DNA of 64,000 nucleotides from Ferruginibacter sp. (GCA_019638635.1 JAHBTM010000002.1:40914-104913); one strand, 5' to 3'. Positions 49,489 through 59,682 are shown, counted from the stretch's first letter. The notes: generated by a model from the sequence alone, not told the origin. Program-made: numbers and translations.

Positions 49489-50814
49489 TTAATCACCCCA
49501 TATTTCACCTTTACCCTGAATCCAATCTTTAACGGATTCCGTAGTAATAGATTTGGGTCTTTCCAGCGGATGGCCCAGGGCTCGATCCCAACACAGGCTG
49601 GCCAATACGCCCAGCGACCTCGACACACCAAACAATACCGTATAGAACTCGTATTCATCCATTCCATAATGTACCAGCAACGCGCCGCTATGTGCATCAA
49701 CATTGGGCCATGGGTTTTTAATTTTACCGAGTGATTGCAAAATGGGTGGAACTACTTCATAAATATTCCATACGGTTTGAACCAAAGGATCATCCGGCAT
49801 ATGTTTTTTACCAAATTCCATTTGAGCGGTGAAACGTGGATCGGTTTTGCGCAATACAGCGTGGCCGTAACCCGGAACTACCTTACCTTCACTTAGCGTT
49901 TGTTTAACGTAATCAGCAATTTGCTCCTTGGTAGGTAAATCACATCCCAATTTTTCCCTGAGTTCAAAAATCCATTTAATCACTTCCTGGTTGGCCAATC
50001 CGTGCAACGGTCCTGCCAGTCCGTTCATACCTGCAGCAAAACTCAGGTATGGGTCGCTCAGGGCAGAGCCCACCAAATGCGTCGTGTGTGCGGAAACGTT
50101 ACCCCCTTCATGATCGGCATGAATAGTCATGTATAAACGCATCAGTTCTTTGAATCCTTCATCATCATATCCCATCATGTGGGCTAAATTTCCGGACCAA
50201 TCCAATAAGCCATTCGGTTGAATGTGATCACCGCCCTTATACTTACGGCGATAGATATACGCCGCTATGCGAGGCAAACGGGCAATCAGGTCCATAGCAT
50301 CATCGAAGGCGGCATTCCAGTAATCCTTCTTATTCATACCCTTGGCGTACAATTTTGAAAACTGACTTTCTGTTTGAAGGCTCATAATAGCTACTACAAA
50401 CTGTGTCATTGGATGTGCCGATACAGGCAGTGCTTCAATACTGGCAAACACATGATTGGGTACATGGCTGCGGCGTTGCCATACGCTGGATAAATGGGCT
50501 ACATCCTCTTCAGTGGGCAACTCACCCACCAGCATCAGGTAAAATAATCCTTCCGGTAAGGGTTCTGAACCTCCGGCGGCTTTAGGTAATTTCTCACGTA
50601 ATTCCGGTATAGAATAACCACGGAAGCGAATGCCTTCTTGTGCATCCAGGAGCGAAGTTTCTGTTACCAGCCCGGTCATGCCCCTCATGCCTTGATATAC
50701 CTGTGATAAGGTAACCTCCCCTATCTTTTTATCTCCATGCGTTTTGAGAATGTCTTTGATTTCTGCGGATACTTCATCAGCTTTCAACTTAAAACGGTCT
50801 TTGATAATGCCCAT
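49489..50814 (-). CDS. gltA: Citrate synthase, mitochondrial (eukaryote-like) type
   Basis: A 441-residue citrate synthase for entry of acetyl-CoA into the TCA cycle. Catalytic residues are visible in GPLHGLANQE (first His), VPGYGHAVLRKTDPRF (second His and Arg) and WPNVDAHSGALLVHYG (Asp). The closing segment CWDRALGHPLERPKSITTES matches the mitochondrial (type I, dimeric, eukaryotic) branch rather than the hexameric bacterial branch. I use the ATG at 50814 (MGIIKDRFKLKADEV). The 18 extra N-terminal residues of the longest frame are not typical. Confidence 0.93.
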   Translation of the reverse strand: MGIIKDRFKLKADEVSAEIKDILKTHGDKKIGEVTLSQVYQGMRGMTGLVTETSLLDAQEGIRFRGYSIPELREKLPKAAGGSEPLPEGLFYLMLVGELPTEEDVAHLSSVWQRRSHVPNHVFASIEALPVSAHPMTQFVVAIMSLQTESQFSKLYAKGMNKKDYWNAAFDDAMDLIARLPRIAAYIYRRKYKGGDHIQPNGLLDWSGNLAHMMGYDDEGFKELMRLYMTIHADHEGGNVSAHTTHLVGSALSDPYLSFAAGMNGLAGPLHGLANQEVIKWIFELREKLGCDLPTKEQIADYVKQTLSEGKVVPGYGHAVLRKTDPRFTAQMEFGKKHMPDDPLVQTVWNIYEVVPPILQSLGKIKNPWPNVDAHSGALLVHYGMDEYEFYTVLFGVSRSLGVLASLCWDRALGHPLERPKSITTESVKDWIQGKGEIWGD

Positions 50815-50944
50815 TGGGTATAATGATTTATAAGGTTTAGGAAACGTGAACCAGCGAAAATCAACCATTTCGCCGATTCGCTTAAAATTACAACCCTATG
50901 GATAGTTAAACAAATCCTTTTTAAAAAAACAATCTTAAAATCAA

Positions 50945-52036
50945 TTATTTAGGGGCTTTATGGTACAAATAAACCGCTATGATGCCAAAGAGGATGTTGG
51001 GCGTCCATGCGGCCAGAAAGGGTGAAAAGTTACCCTGAGTTGCAAAAACCACAGATAGTCTGCTGAAGAGGATGTAGGTTACACTCAGCACCACACCTAC
51101 TGCCATGTGCATTCCGCTGCCGCCTCTCACTTTACGGGAGGCCAATACACTGCCAATAATGGTGAGGATGAACACGGATACCGGAATGGCATCGCGGTTA
51201 TAACGTTCTACCAACAGGCTGTTTACCATCTCCGACCCACGCGCCCGTTCTTTTTTAATAAATTGTTTGAGTTCGGATGTGGTCATCTGATCTTTCAAAT
51301 ATTCGTCTTTTCGTAAATCAACCGGCTGAAAATTCATTTTTTGATGCAGGCTGTGGTGCAGGGAGATTTTTTCTTCAATACCGTTGATCTCCCGTATCAC
51401 TACATTATTAAACAACCACTGCCGGGCAGTTGTATCCCAACGAAATCCTCCGGCGCGCAGGTTGTACGTGAGGCGGTTGCCGGCATATCGCTGAAGAAAA
51501 AAATTATTGCCCACGCGCGACAAGGTATCGTAACCTTTTATGCCTACCCAGGCGTTTTTCGATTCCCTGAAATAAATATTTTGAATGTAGGTTGATTTTT
51601 TTCCTCCCTTTGAATTGATTTTTACATAATTCTTTTCAAAGTCTGCCCATTTTAAATTGGCTTTCGGTACCACCGTTTGATAACCGAGCCACAACAACAA
51701 AGACATCATCAAACCTCCAATCATAAACGGACGCATATAACGGTTAAAACTTACCCCGCTACTTAGTATGGCAATCACCTCAGAGCGTCCTGCCATTTTA
51801 GATGTAAAGAAAATAACTGAGATGAAAATAAAGAGCGGGAAGAGCATGGCCACAATTCTTGGAATAAACCCGAAGTAGTAATCCGTAATAATTCGGCTAG
51901 CAGGTAATTTAGATTTTACAAAATCGTCGGTATGTTCACTGATATCTACCACAATAACAATAGCCGTAAAAAGAATAAGGCTAAAGAAAAATGTGGTGAG
52001 ATATTTTCCCAGAATATATTTATCGAGCTTCTTCAT
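50945..52036 (-). CDS. LptF/LptG family lipopolysaccharide export permease
   Basis: A 363-residue inner-membrane protein. Three N-terminal helices (about residues 11-32, 53-77 and 102-122) and three C-terminal helices (about 280-300, 311-330 and 336-355) flank a large periplasmic beta-jellyroll domain (about 125-265). It begins MKKLDKYILGKYLTTFFFSL, the family N terminus. LptF and LptG form the permease of the LptB2FG ABC exporter that lifts LPS from the inner membrane. Whether it is F or G cannot be decided from one copy. Confidence 0.9.
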   Translation of the reverse strand: MKKLDKYILGKYLTTFFFSLILFTAIVIVVDISEHTDDFVKSKLPASRIITDYYFGFIPRIVAMLFPLFIFISVIFFTSKMAGRSEVIAILSSGVSFNRYMRPFMIGGLMMSLLLWLGYQTVVPKANLKWADFEKNYVKINSKGGKKSTYIQNIYFRESKNAWVGIKGYDTLSRVGNNFFLQRYAGNRLTYNLRAGGFRWDTTARQWLFNNVVIREINGIEEKISLHHSLHQKMNFQPVDLRKDEYLKDQMTTSELKQFIKKERARGSEMVNSLLVERYNRDAIPVSVFILTIIGSVLASRKVRGGSGMHMAVGVVLSVTYILFSRLSVVFATQGNFSPFLAAWTPNILFGIIAVYLYHKAPK

Positions 52037-52066
52037 TCAGCATGTAAAAGTACGTGCATTCTCTGA

Positions 52067-53296
52067 TTATGTATTTTGTCCGATGGCATGGGCTACCAAC
52101 CAACCTGTGGTCCATGCATTTTGAAAATTGTATCCGCCGGTAATGCCATCTACATCAATCACTTCACCTGCAAAAAATAACCCCGGTTGTATTTTACTTT
52201 GCATGGTATGCGTATCCAGCTCGGTGAGCGGGATGCCACCGGCTGTTACAAATTCTTCTTTGAATGTGGTTTTACCTTTCATGTTGAGTTCCAAGCCGGT
52301 AAGCCAGTTCACCAGCTTGTGCATGACCTTTGCAGGCACATCGGCCCAACGCCACGCTTCGTTTACCCCACATAGTTGTAAGGCCAATTCCCACAAACGG
52401 GCTGGTAACTGAAAAGGATTTTTACTGAATATTTTTCGCGATGCCAGGGTTGTTCGATATTCCTGCATTTTTTCAGCAAGTGTTTGTTGATTGTATTCAG
52501 GTAACCATTGAACAATAACCGTGAAGTGATAATTCATTTCGTGTAACATGCGTGCGGCAAAGGCGGAGAGTTTTAATACTGCCGGTCCGCTTAAACCCCA
52601 GTGCGTTATCAGTACAGCACCGTGCTGTTGCCATTTAGTACCTTTTAATTTCACGTTGGCCTGCACAGCAATCCCCATGAGTGCATTCAACGGATGGGTG
52701 GGCATGTTAAAAGTGAATAATGAAGGTACGGGCGGCACTATGGTATGCCCTGTTTCTTTAAGCCAATCGTATGCAATTGTTTTTGGGAATCCTCCCGTAG
52801 CAATACACACTGCGTTGGCCTCTATGGTTTTTTTTTGTGACAGCCCAATCAGCCAATGTGCATTTTGTTTGCGAATATATTCAACCCCACACAACAGCCG
52901 AACATCTACCTGATATTTAGATGCTTCCTGCAACAGGCAGTCGATAATGGTTTGAGAATGATCTGTTACGGGGAACATCCTTCCATCCGCTTCTGCTTTC
53001 AAATCTACACCCCGTTCACGGAACCATTCTATGGTATCCGTCGGACCAAAATGATGAAATGCTTTTTTAAGAAATGCCTCGCCGCGAGGATAACCCTTAG
53101 CCATAGACGAAATACTTTCTGCATGGTGGGTTACATTACACCGGCCACCGCCACTCACTTTTACCTTTGAAAGTACGCGTGCTGATTTTTCCAAAATAAT
53201 CACCTTCCAACCGGGGTGAAGCCTTGCCGCATTCACTGCACAAAAAAAACCGGCTGCTCCTCCGCCTATGACAACCAGCTTCATTTGTTTTTCCAT
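52067..53296 (-). CDS. NAD(P)/FAD-dependent oxidoreductase, HI0933/BaiN/YhiN family
   Basis: A 409-residue flavoprotein with the dinucleotide-binding MKLVVIGGGAAGFFCAVNAA near the N terminus, the family motif VLSKVKVSGGGRCNVTH (about residues 41-57), and near the C terminus FVTAGGIPLTEL and LFFAGEVIDVDGITGGYNFQ (about 373-392), the FAD-contacting signature of the family. Reaction unknown in most members; BaiN in gut anaerobes reduces bile acid intermediates. Starts at 53296 or 53284 (both ATG) are possible. It ends the minus-strand stretch that follows map. Confidence 0.85.
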   Translation of the reverse strand: MEKQMKLVVIGGGAAGFFCAVNAARLHPGWKVIILEKSARVLSKVKVSGGGRCNVTHHAESISSMAKGYPRGEAFLKKAFHHFGPTDTIEWFRERGVDLKAEADGRMFPVTDHSQTIIDCLLQEASKYQVDVRLLCGVEYIRKQNAHWLIGLSQKKTIEANAVCIATGGFPKTIAYDWLKETGHTIVPPVPSLFTFNMPTHPLNALMGIAVQANVKLKGTKWQQHGAVLITHWGLSGPAVLKLSAFAARMLHEMNYHFTVIVQWLPEYNQQTLAEKMQEYRTTLASRKIFSKNPFQLPARLWELALQLCGVNEAWRWADVPAKVMHKLVNWLTGLELNMKGKTTFKEEFVTAGGIPLTELDTHTMQSKIQPGLFFAGEVIDVDGITGGYNFQNAWTTGWLVAHAIGQNT

Positions 53297-53314
53297 GAAC
53301 TGCACAGGTTGAGT

Positions 53315-54136
53315 TTATGCTGACACTTCGGTGTATGTCCAAACTTTTAAATTAGGGTTCGCGGCTTCCGCTTGTTCTACCGGATCGAAAGAAGAAAGGA
53401 TATCTGCTGTTTTACCGGGTCGGATACAAATATCGTGTTCAAAATGCGCAGAAACTTTTCCATCCTTGGTGCGTATTGTCCATCCGTCGTCTTCAGTGAA
53501 AACGTCTTTTACACCCAGGTTAATCATGGGTTCAATGGCCAGAACCATCCCGGGTTTTAATTTGGGGCCCGTTCCTTTTTTTCCGTAGTTCGGCACTTGA
53601 GGATCTTCATGCATACTTCTTCCCAGGCCATGTCCCACCAATTCCCGCACCACACCGTATCCGTATTTTTTCTCTGTGTATTCCTGAATGGCATGGGCGA
53701 TATCGCCAATACGATTCCCCACCACTGCTTTTTCAATTCCCTTGTATAACGACTCTTTGGTAACTTTCAACAGTTTCAGTACATCCTCTTCCACATCACC
53801 TAACGCAAACGTATAAGCGCTGTCTCCATGAAATCCGTTCATATACGCCCCGATATCAACGGATACCACATCACCTTCTTTCAAGGGAGTATTATTGGGA
53901 AATCCATGCACCACAGCATCGTTTACTGAGATGCAGGTTGCAAAAGGGTAACCGTGGTAATTTTTAAAAGAAGGTGTTGCTCCGTGGTCTTTTAAAAATG
54001 ATTCTGCCAGGGTATTGAGTTGCAGGGTGGTAACCCCGGGCTTCAACGCGGCGGCTATCACTGCCTGAGTTTGCCCAACGAGCAAACAACTTTTTCGCAT
54101 GATTTCAATCTCTTCCGCTGTTTTGTATATAATCAT
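53315..54136 (-). CDS. map: Methionine aminopeptidase type I
   Basis: A 273-residue type I enzyme that removes the initiator Met from nascent proteins. The metal ligands are visible: SVDIGAYMNGFHGDSAYTF (Asp pair), LVGHGLGRSMHEDPQVPNYG (His), MVLAIEPMINLG (Glu) and AHFEHDICI (Glu). I start at the ATG at 54136 (MIIYKTAEEIEIMRK). A TATTTTTG -7-like element lies only 4 nt upstream, and a hairpin separates the gene from secY, so it may have its own weak promoter. The C-terminal extension past ICI is short. Confidence 0.95.
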   Translation of the reverse strand: MIIYKTAEEIEIMRKSCLLVGQTQAVIAAALKPGVTTLQLNTLAESFLKDHGATPSFKNYHGYPFATCISVNDAVVHGFPNNTPLKEGDVVSVDIGAYMNGFHGDSAYTFALGDVEEDVLKLLKVTKESLYKGIEKAVVGNRIGDIAHAIQEYTEKKYGYGVVRELVGHGLGRSMHEDPQVPNYGKKGTGPKLKPGMVLAIEPMINLGVKDVFTEDDGWTIRTKDGKVSAHFEHDICIRPGKTADILSSFDPVEQAEAANPNLKVWTYTEVSA

Positions 54137-54150
54137 ATTGCAAAAATAAA

Positions 54151-54182
54151 ACAAACCCCGGCCACTACGGCCAGGGTTCTAT
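54151..54182 (-). terminator. Hairpin between secY and map
   Basis: On the minus strand AACCCTGGCC / GGCCGGGGTT (one mismatch) followed by TGTTTTATTTTT. It lies 20-odd nt after the secY stop and may attenuate rather than fully end transcription into map. Confidence 0.6.
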
Positions 54183-54204
54183 GTAAGTTTCGTTATATTT
54201 TTTG

Positions 54205-55536
54205 TTATGGTGTAGCCATTGCCTGACGGCCCTGGATTCTGCCACCGCTCATCAAACCATCGTACTGACGCATCAGTAGTTGGGTTTCAATTTGCTGCAG
54301 GGTATCTAAAATTACACCTACCATAATCAGCAATGAAGTTCCGCCATAGAAGGTTGAAAAGTTTTGCGACATTCCAAACACTACCTCAATGATACCGGGA
54401 AGGATACCTACGAATGCCAGTAAAATAGCTCCCGGCAATGTAATACGGTCCATGATGGTACCGATATAATCGGCTGTAGGTTGCCCCGGCTTAACACCCG
54501 GAATAAATCCGTTGTTGCGTTTTAGTTCATCCGACATTTGTTTCGGATTAAATATCAATGCCGTATACAAGAAGGTGAAAGCGATTACACATACAGAGTA
54601 AATAATCATGTACACCACATTGGTGTGGTCAGTAAAGTAACGTGCCCAACCTTCGCTGGTAAATCCTGAAAATATAGTTGGAAGGAACAGGATGGCCTGT
54701 GCAAAGATGATTGGCATAACACCTGCCGCGTTTACTTTCAATGGCAGGAAGTTTCTTGCACCACCCAACTGACGGTTTCCAACAATTTGCTTTGCATAGT
54801 TTACCGGTACTTTTCGTGTACCCTGCACCAGCATCACCAATCCCATGATGACAACGATGAGTAAAATCAATTCAATCAACAGCACCAACAATCCACCGGC
54901 GCCGCTGGTTACGCGTGATCCCCACTCCTGTCCGAATGCTTCCGGAAGGCGGGCCAGGATTCCGACCATGATAATTAAAGAGGTTCCGTTTCCTAAACCT
55001 TTATCAGTAATTTTTTCACCCAACCACATCACAAACAAGGTACCTACGGTTAACAGCACCACGGTAGAAACCCAGAAGAAAGATGAATACGCTTCGATAA
55101 GGGCTGCTTCATTGGCAGGGCTTTTCAGGTAACCGATGTAAGCCGCGGCCTGAAAGGCTGTAACGATTACCGTCAGGTAACGGGTCCATTGGTTGATCAA
55201 CTTCCTTCCACTTTCTCCTTCTTTCTGAATCTTCGCCATCTGAGGTACCAGAATGGTCACCAGCTGCATAAAGATAGAGGCAGAAATGTAGGGCATAATA
55301 CCCAATGCGAATATGGAGGCCTTGGAGAAGGCACCTCCTACGAAAGCATCCAGTAAGCCCAGCATACCGGATTCTGTACTTTGAGATAAGTTATCTAACT
55401 GATTGGGGTCGATACCGGGCAGCACAATAAATGAACCTAAGCGGTAAATGAACAACAACGCTAATGTGAAAAGAATTTTCTTACGCAGTTCTTCAATACT
55501 CCAGATATTTTTGAGTGTTGTTATGAGCTTCTTCAC
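54205..55536 (-). CDS. secY: Preprotein translocase subunit SecY
   Basis: A 443-residue SecY with ten hydrophobic helices, forming the channel of the SecYEG translocon. Landmarks are FIVLPGIDPNQLD in the plug region, LNSINL-type cytoplasmic loop residues, KKVPVNYAKQIVGNR-like text (RKVPVNYAKQIVGN, about residues 240-253) and FIPGVKPGQPTADYI (about 350-364), the classic C5 loop signature. It closes the spc operon after rplO with an 80-nt gap, in the order conserved across bacteria. Confidence 0.97.
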   Translation of the reverse strand: MKKLITTLKNIWSIEELRKKILFTLALLFIYRLGSFIVLPGIDPNQLDNLSQSTESGMLGLLDAFVGGAFSKASIFALGIMPYISASIFMQLVTILVPQMAKIQKEGESGRKLINQWTRYLTVIVTAFQAAAYIGYLKSPANEAALIEAYSSFFWVSTVVLLTVGTLFVMWLGEKITDKGLGNGTSLIIMVGILARLPEAFGQEWGSRVTSGAGGLLVLLIELILLIVVIMGLVMLVQGTRKVPVNYAKQIVGNRQLGGARNFLPLKVNAAGVMPIIFAQAILFLPTIFSGFTSEGWARYFTDHTNVVYMIIYSVCVIAFTFLYTALIFNPKQMSDELKRNNGFIPGVKPGQPTADYIGTIMDRITLPGAILLAFVGILPGIIEVVFGMSQNFSTFYGGTSLLIMVGVILDTLQQIETQLLMRQYDGLMSGGRIQGRQAMATP

Positions 55537-55615
55537 AGATTGTAAACTATTTTAACGTTTTGGCGGTAAGTAAAAAAAACACCTTTTTGGGAGGTGTTCG
55601 CAAATATCGGGTATT

Positions 55616-56065
55616 TTATTTAACTATTTCCAAAGTTCCGCCCGCTGCTTCGATAGCGGTTTTGGCTGATGCGCTGGCAGCGTGTACTTTGAAAGTGAAT
55701 TTCCCTTTGATTTCGCCTTTACCCAGCACTTTTATTACATCTGTTTGGCTGATTAAGCCATTGATATAAAGGTTCTGAGGAGTAAATTCGGTGATACCGT
55801 ATTTTTCAGCATAATGGTCGAACTGACCCAGGTTGAACACTTTAAACTCAACACGGTTTGGATTTTTAAATCCGCGCTTAGGGATACGGCGCTGGATAGG
55901 CATCTGACCACCTTCGTGTGCTTTCTTGCTTTTGTAACCTGCACGGCTTTGTCCGCCCTTATTACCTTTTGTAGATGTACCGCCTTTACCGCTGGCTTCA
56001 CCGCGGCCTAAACGCTTTGTTTTGTGGGTTGAACCTTCTGCAGGTTTCAGTGAATGTAATTTCAT
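55616..56065 (-). CDS. rplO: 50S ribosomal protein L15 (uL15)
   Basis: A 149-residue uL15 starting MKLHSLKPAEGSTHKTKRLG with the basic GKGGTSTKGNKGGQSRAGYK rRNA-binding N terminus. I use the ATG at 56065. It lies between rpmD and secY. Confidence 0.96.
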   Translation of the reverse strand: MKLHSLKPAEGSTHKTKRLGRGEASGKGGTSTKGNKGGQSRAGYKSKKAHEGGQMPIQRRIPKRGFKNPNRVEFKVFNLGQFDHYAEKYGITEFTPQNLYINGLISQTDVIKVLGKGEIKGKFTFKVHAASASAKTAIEAAGGTLEIVK

Positions 56066-56152
56066 TGCTTTTATTTTAAACTTGCGCCCCGAAAGCATCG
56101 GGGCTCGCATGATGAATATACCGGTTGTGTGTTCCGGTTAGGAAAATCCTGA

Positions 56153-56332
56153 TTAAATTTCTTCTACTTTCACCAGGTGGTTTACCTTGGTGATCATACC
56201 CTGAATTTGCGGAGTAGCTTCTACTTCCACAGAGGCATTCATTTTTTTAAGTCCTAGTGCGAGCATCGTGCGCTTTTGGCGCTCTGATCTGTCGATGACA
56301 CTTTTCACTTGGGTTATTCTGATCTTTTTCAT
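56153..56332 (-). CDS. rpmD: 50S ribosomal protein L30 (uL30)
   Basis: A 59-residue uL30: MKKIRITQVKSVIDRSERQK, then RTMLALGLKKMNASVEV and the end NHLVKVEEI. It is too short for a 60-residue cut-off but lies exactly in its place between rpsE and rplO. The fold binds 23S rRNA helix 38 region in the large subunit. Confidence 0.95.
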   Translation of the reverse strand: MKKIRITQVKSVIDRSERQKRTMLALGLKKMNASVEVEATPQIQGMITKVNHLVKVEEI

Positions 56333-56378
56333 TGTACTTGCTTTTACAGTGGCCTGTTAACTAATAACGTTGATGAAA

Positions 56379-56897
56379 TTATCCGTTGAACACACGCTTC
56401 AGTGAGCGGTTGCGCACCTTAGATACTTCAATGGGTTCTCTTAAAGAAGCCAGTGCTTTGATGGTAGCTTTTACCACGTTATGCGGATTGGCAGAACCCA
56501 GGTTCTTTGTCAATACGTCGGTAATTCCGGCTGATTCCAACACAGCGCGCATGCTACCTCCGGCGATTACACCCGTACCGTGGGCAGCTGGCTTAATCAG
56601 CACCTTAGCGGCACCGGCTTTACTGCTTTGATCGTGAGGAATGGTTCCGTGGCGCAGTGGAATTTTGATGAGGTTCTTTTTTGCATCCTCAATGCCTTTG
56701 GTGATGGCTTCCTGCACTTCCTTGGCCTTACCCAAACCGTGACCTACCACACCGGCTTCATTTCCTACTACCACCAGCGCAGAGAAACTGAAAGCGCGGC
56801 CACCCTTAGTGGTTTTTACCACACGGTTGATAGCTACAACTTTTTCCTTTAATTCCAGATCTCCTGCTTTGATTTTATTGCTTAATACGTTTGACAT
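56379..56897 (-). CDS. rpsE: 30S ribosomal protein S5 (uS5)
   Basis: A 172-residue uS5 with the N-terminal double-stranded-RNA-binding-like domain ([20 protein letters not shown]) and the C-terminal domain ([20 protein letters not shown]). It takes part in decoding accuracy and mRNA helicase activity of the ribosome. It follows rplR by 26 nt. Confidence 0.97.
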   Translation of the reverse strand: MSNVLSNKIKAGDLELKEKVVAINRVVKTTKGGRAFSFSALVVVGNEAGVVGHGLGKAKEVQEAITKGIEDAKKNLIKIPLRHGTIPHDQSSKAGAAKVLIKPAAHGTGVIAGGSMRAVLESAGITDVLTKNLGSANPHNVVKATIKALASLREPIEVSKVRNRSLKRVFNG

Positions 56898-56923
56898 GTA
56901 TATCTGATTAAAATATAAATAGA

Positions 56924-57277
56924 TTAAAACTCCAGACCACCTTCGCGGGCACCTTCTGCTACCGCTTTTACACGGCCATGGTATATGTATCCGCTACGAT
57001 CGAACACCACTTTTTTAATTCCGAGTTCCCCGGCTTTACGTGCAATAGCCGCACCAACCATTTTGCTCGTTTCCACTTTAGGTCCTTTTTGAGCAGCGAT
57101 ATCCTTTTCGCGTGAAGATGCAGCGGCCAGTGTAGTACCGGTGTTGTCATCAATCAGTTGAACATAAATATCGGTATTGCTTCTAAATACGCTCAGGCGT
57201 GGTTTTACAGCAGAGCCGGATACCTTCTTGCGAATCCGGTAGCGAATTTTCTGCCTTGCTGATGTTTTGTTGTTCAT
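56924..57277 (-). CDS. rplR: 50S ribosomal protein L18 (uL18)
   Basis: A 117-residue uL18 that binds 5S rRNA; begins [20 protein letters not shown] and has the conserved [19 protein letters not shown] and [19 protein letters not shown] segments. Confidence 0.97.
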   Translation of the reverse strand: MNNKTSARQKIRYRIRKKVSGSAVKPRLSVFRSNTDIYVQLIDDNTGTTLAAASSREKDIAAQKGPKVETSKMVGAAIARKAGELGIKKVVFDRSGYIYHGRVKAVAEGAREGGLEF

Positions 57278-57336
57278 TGTTCTTTATTTAACGTTCCTGA
57301 TGCTGCCAGGAACAAATGAATTCAAATTAATGATGA

Positions 57337-57891
57337 TTATTTACCTGCTGATTTACCGGCTTTTCTTCTCAACACTTCACCTACAAACTTCACCCCTTTA
57401 CCTTTGTATGGTTCAGGCTTACGCAGGCTACGGATTTTAGCGCATACCTGGCCCAACAGTTGGTTGTCGGAACCGCTCAGGGTTATAATCGGGTTCTTTC
57501 CTTTCTCAGTAATGGTTTCTACTTTCAGTTCCTTCGGTACATCAAAGATGATGTTGTGAGAATACCCCAGAGCGAGATCCAATACGTTGCCTTGGTTAGC
57601 GGCTTTATAACCCACACCCACCAATTCAAGTTGCTTGGTAAATCCGTCGGTAACACCCTTTACCATGTTGCCAATCAGTGCGCGGTACAAACCATGCATG
57701 GCGCGGTGGCGAATCTGATCCGTTGGGCGATTCACTTCCAGTACATTGTCTTTAACTTCCATTTTGATATCACGATCAATCTGTTGTTTCAGTTCTCCTT
57801 TCGGACCTTTCACTGTAACCAGATTATCTTTACCCACGGTGATAGTAACACCGGATGGAATTTCAACAGGTTTTCTTCCTATACGACTCAT
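57337..57891 (-). CDS. rplF: 50S ribosomal protein L6 (uL6)
   Basis: A 184-residue uL6 made of two repeated alpha/beta domains, starting MSRIGRKPVEIPSGVTITVG, with the C-terminal KPEPYKGKGVKFVGEVLRRK. It binds near the sarcin-ricin loop. Confidence 0.97.
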   Translation of the reverse strand: MSRIGRKPVEIPSGVTITVGKDNLVTVKGPKGELKQQIDRDIKMEVKDNVLEVNRPTDQIRHRAMHGLYRALIGNMVKGVTDGFTKQLELVGVGYKAANQGNVLDLALGYSHNIIFDVPKELKVETITEKGKNPIITLSGSDNQLLGQVCAKIRSLRKPEPYKGKGVKFVGEVLRRKAGKSAGK

Positions 57892-57968
57892 AGTATTTGT
57901 TTTATAAACTCCTTTAAACCGGTCAGCTTAGTATAGTCTCAGCTTAATGTATTCAAAGGAATGATGAA

Positions 57969-58367
57969 TTAGAATATGTTGCACAATACCTCACCCCCTA
58001 CGTTCATGGCTTTGGCTTCCTTATCGGTCATTACCCCTTTAGACGTAGAGATGATGGCTACGCCTAAACCATTTTTCACGCGCTTAAAATCTTCCGGTTT
58101 AGAATATGTTCTCAAACCCGGACGACTTACCCTTTCAAGGCTGCGGATGACAGGCAATTTGGTAGCTGGATCGTACTTCAACGCTATTTTAATAACACCT
58201 TGTTTGCTATCATCTTCAAACTTGTACTTCAGGATATACCCTTTATCGTACAGGATTTCTGTGATGCGTTTTTTAAGGTTGCTGGCCGGAATCTCCACAA
58301 TTCTGTGGTTAGCCATTTGCGCGTTGCGAATCCTGGTTAAATAATCTGCTATTGGATCAGTTACCAT
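57969..58367 (-). CDS. rpsH: 30S ribosomal protein S8 (uS8)
   Basis: A 132-residue uS8 starting [20 protein letters not shown] and ending [20 protein letters not shown] plus GGEVLCNIF. It nucleates assembly of the central domain of 16S rRNA and in many bacteria binds its own operon mRNA for feedback control. Confidence 0.97.
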   Translation of the reverse strand: MVTDPIADYLTRIRNAQMANHRIVEIPASNLKKRITEILYDKGYILKYKFEDDSKQGVIKIALKYDPATKLPVIRSLERVSRPGLRTYSKPEDFKRVKNGLGVAIISTSKGVMTDKEAKAMNVGGEVLCNIF

Positions 58368-58423
58368 TGTTATTTCAATTAAATGATTTGTGTTTTTGTT
58401 TCACTTTCAGGTGCTCCCTGATA

Positions 58424-58693
58424 TTACCAACTGGCTTTTTTAACGCCCGGAATTTTACCTTGTAATGCCATGTCACGGAACATCACACGACTTAGTCCGA
58501 AGTGGCGCATATAGCCTTTAGGTCTGCCTGTTAACTGACAGCGGTTTTTAAGGCGAACCGGTGAAGCATTTTTTGGAAGTGCGTCCAATGCTGCGTAGTC
58601 ACCTTCTTTTTTAAGGGCAGCTCTTTTCTCAGCGTACTGAGCTACCATTCTCGCTCTTTTTACCTGCCTGGCTTCAATTGATTTCTTTGCCAT
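58424..58693 (-). CDS. rpsN: 30S ribosomal protein S14 (uS14), zinc-free long form
   Basis: An 89-residue uS14 of the long form: only one cysteine is present (in [10 protein letters not shown]), so the CxxC pair of the short zinc form is absent. It ends with [18 protein letters not shown]. Confidence 0.96.
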   Translation of the reverse strand: MAKKSIEARQVKRARMVAQYAEKRAALKKEGDYAALDALPKNASPVRLKNRCQLTGRPKGYMRHFGLSRVMFRDMALQGKIPGVKKASW

Positions 58694-58708
58694 ATTATTC
58701 TTTTCAGA

Positions 58709-59278
58709 TTATGATTTATTGATGTTTTTGAACGGCATTCCCAATTCTTTCAGCAACTCGTAAGCTTCTTCGTTGGTTTTTGCAGTGGTAACAAAAGTGA
58801 TATCCATACCGGTAATTTTGTTCACCTTATCGATGTCAATTTCCGGGAAGATGATTTGCTCGGTTACACCCAGGGTGTAGTTTCCGCGGCCGTCAAATGA
58901 TTTATCATTGATTCCTTTAAAATCGCGTACGCGTGGCAGTGATACAGAGATCAGTCTGTCGAGAAACTCATACATCTTCACACCACGTAAAGTAACGCGT
59001 GCTCCGATAGGCATTTGCTTACGCAATTTAAAGTTCGAGATATCCTTTTTAGATACGGTGGAAACTGCGCGCTGACCGGTGATGGTGGTTAACTCATCAA
59101 CAGCTACGTCAATCAGTTTCTTATCAGCTACAGCGCCGTTAACGCCTCTATTCAAACAGATTTTTGTAAGCCTGGGGGCCTGCATCACTGTTTTATAGCT
59201 AAACTTCTTCATTAAAGCAGGTACAACTTCATTTTTGTACTTGTCTGCTAATCGCGGAGTGTGGATTGTAGTATTCAT
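58709..59278 (-). CDS. rplE: 50S ribosomal protein L5 (uL5)
   Basis: A 189-residue uL5 that carries 5S rRNA; has [20 protein letters not shown] and [20 protein letters not shown]. Its start overlaps the last base of the rplX stop (59278). Confidence 0.97.
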   Translation of the reverse strand: MNTTIHTPRLADKYKNEVVPALMKKFSYKTVMQAPRLTKICLNRGVNGAVADKKLIDVAVDELTTITGQRAVSTVSKKDISNFKLRKQMPIGARVTLRGVKMYEFLDRLISVSLPRVRDFKGINDKSFDGRGNYTLGVTEQIIFPEIDIDKVNKITGMDITFVTTAKTNEEAYELLKELGMPFKNINKS

Positions 59279-59616
59279 TATTTAATTACCTCCCCTGATT
59301 TTTTTGCGGTTCTGATTAATTTTCCGTTCTCACGGCTACGGCTCACCTTTGTTGGGCCGCCGGTTTTAGCATCCCAAAGCATTACATTGCTGATTGCGAT
59401 AGGTGCTTCAGTTTTCACGATACCACCTTTGGTGTTCTGTGCGGTGGGTTTAGTATGCTTGGTTACGATGTTTACACCTTCTACCAATACCCTGGCTTTT
59501 TCAGGTAACACCTCCAACACTTTACGGGGCTTTTTCAAATCTTTATCTTCACCGGTGATAACCACCACGGTGTCGCCCTTTTTGATGTTGAATTTTGGTT
59601 TAAATCTTGTACTCAT
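59278..59616 (-). CDS. rplX: 50S ribosomal protein L24 (uL24)
   Basis: A 112-residue uL24 with an N-terminal KOW motif ([20 protein letters not shown]) and the [19 protein letters not shown] segment. It shares one base with rplE, indicating translational coupling. Confidence 0.96.
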   Translation of the reverse strand: MSTRFKPKFNIKKGDTVVVITGEDKDLKKPRKVLEVLPEKARVLVEGVNIVTKHTKPTAQNTKGGIVKTEAPIAISNVMLWDAKTGGPTKVSRSRENGKLIRTAKKSGEVIK

Positions 59617-59682
59617 TGTTATTTGCTTTAGTATGCCGGCATTGCCGGGAACTGGTTAATGCTTTTCTTTTAGCTGCTGAAA

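Noticed and set aside
54141-54148. Strong promoter for map
   Set aside because: TATTTTTG fits the -7 pattern but there is no -33 at any acceptable distance and it is only 4 nt from the ATG, so it was not listed as a feature.
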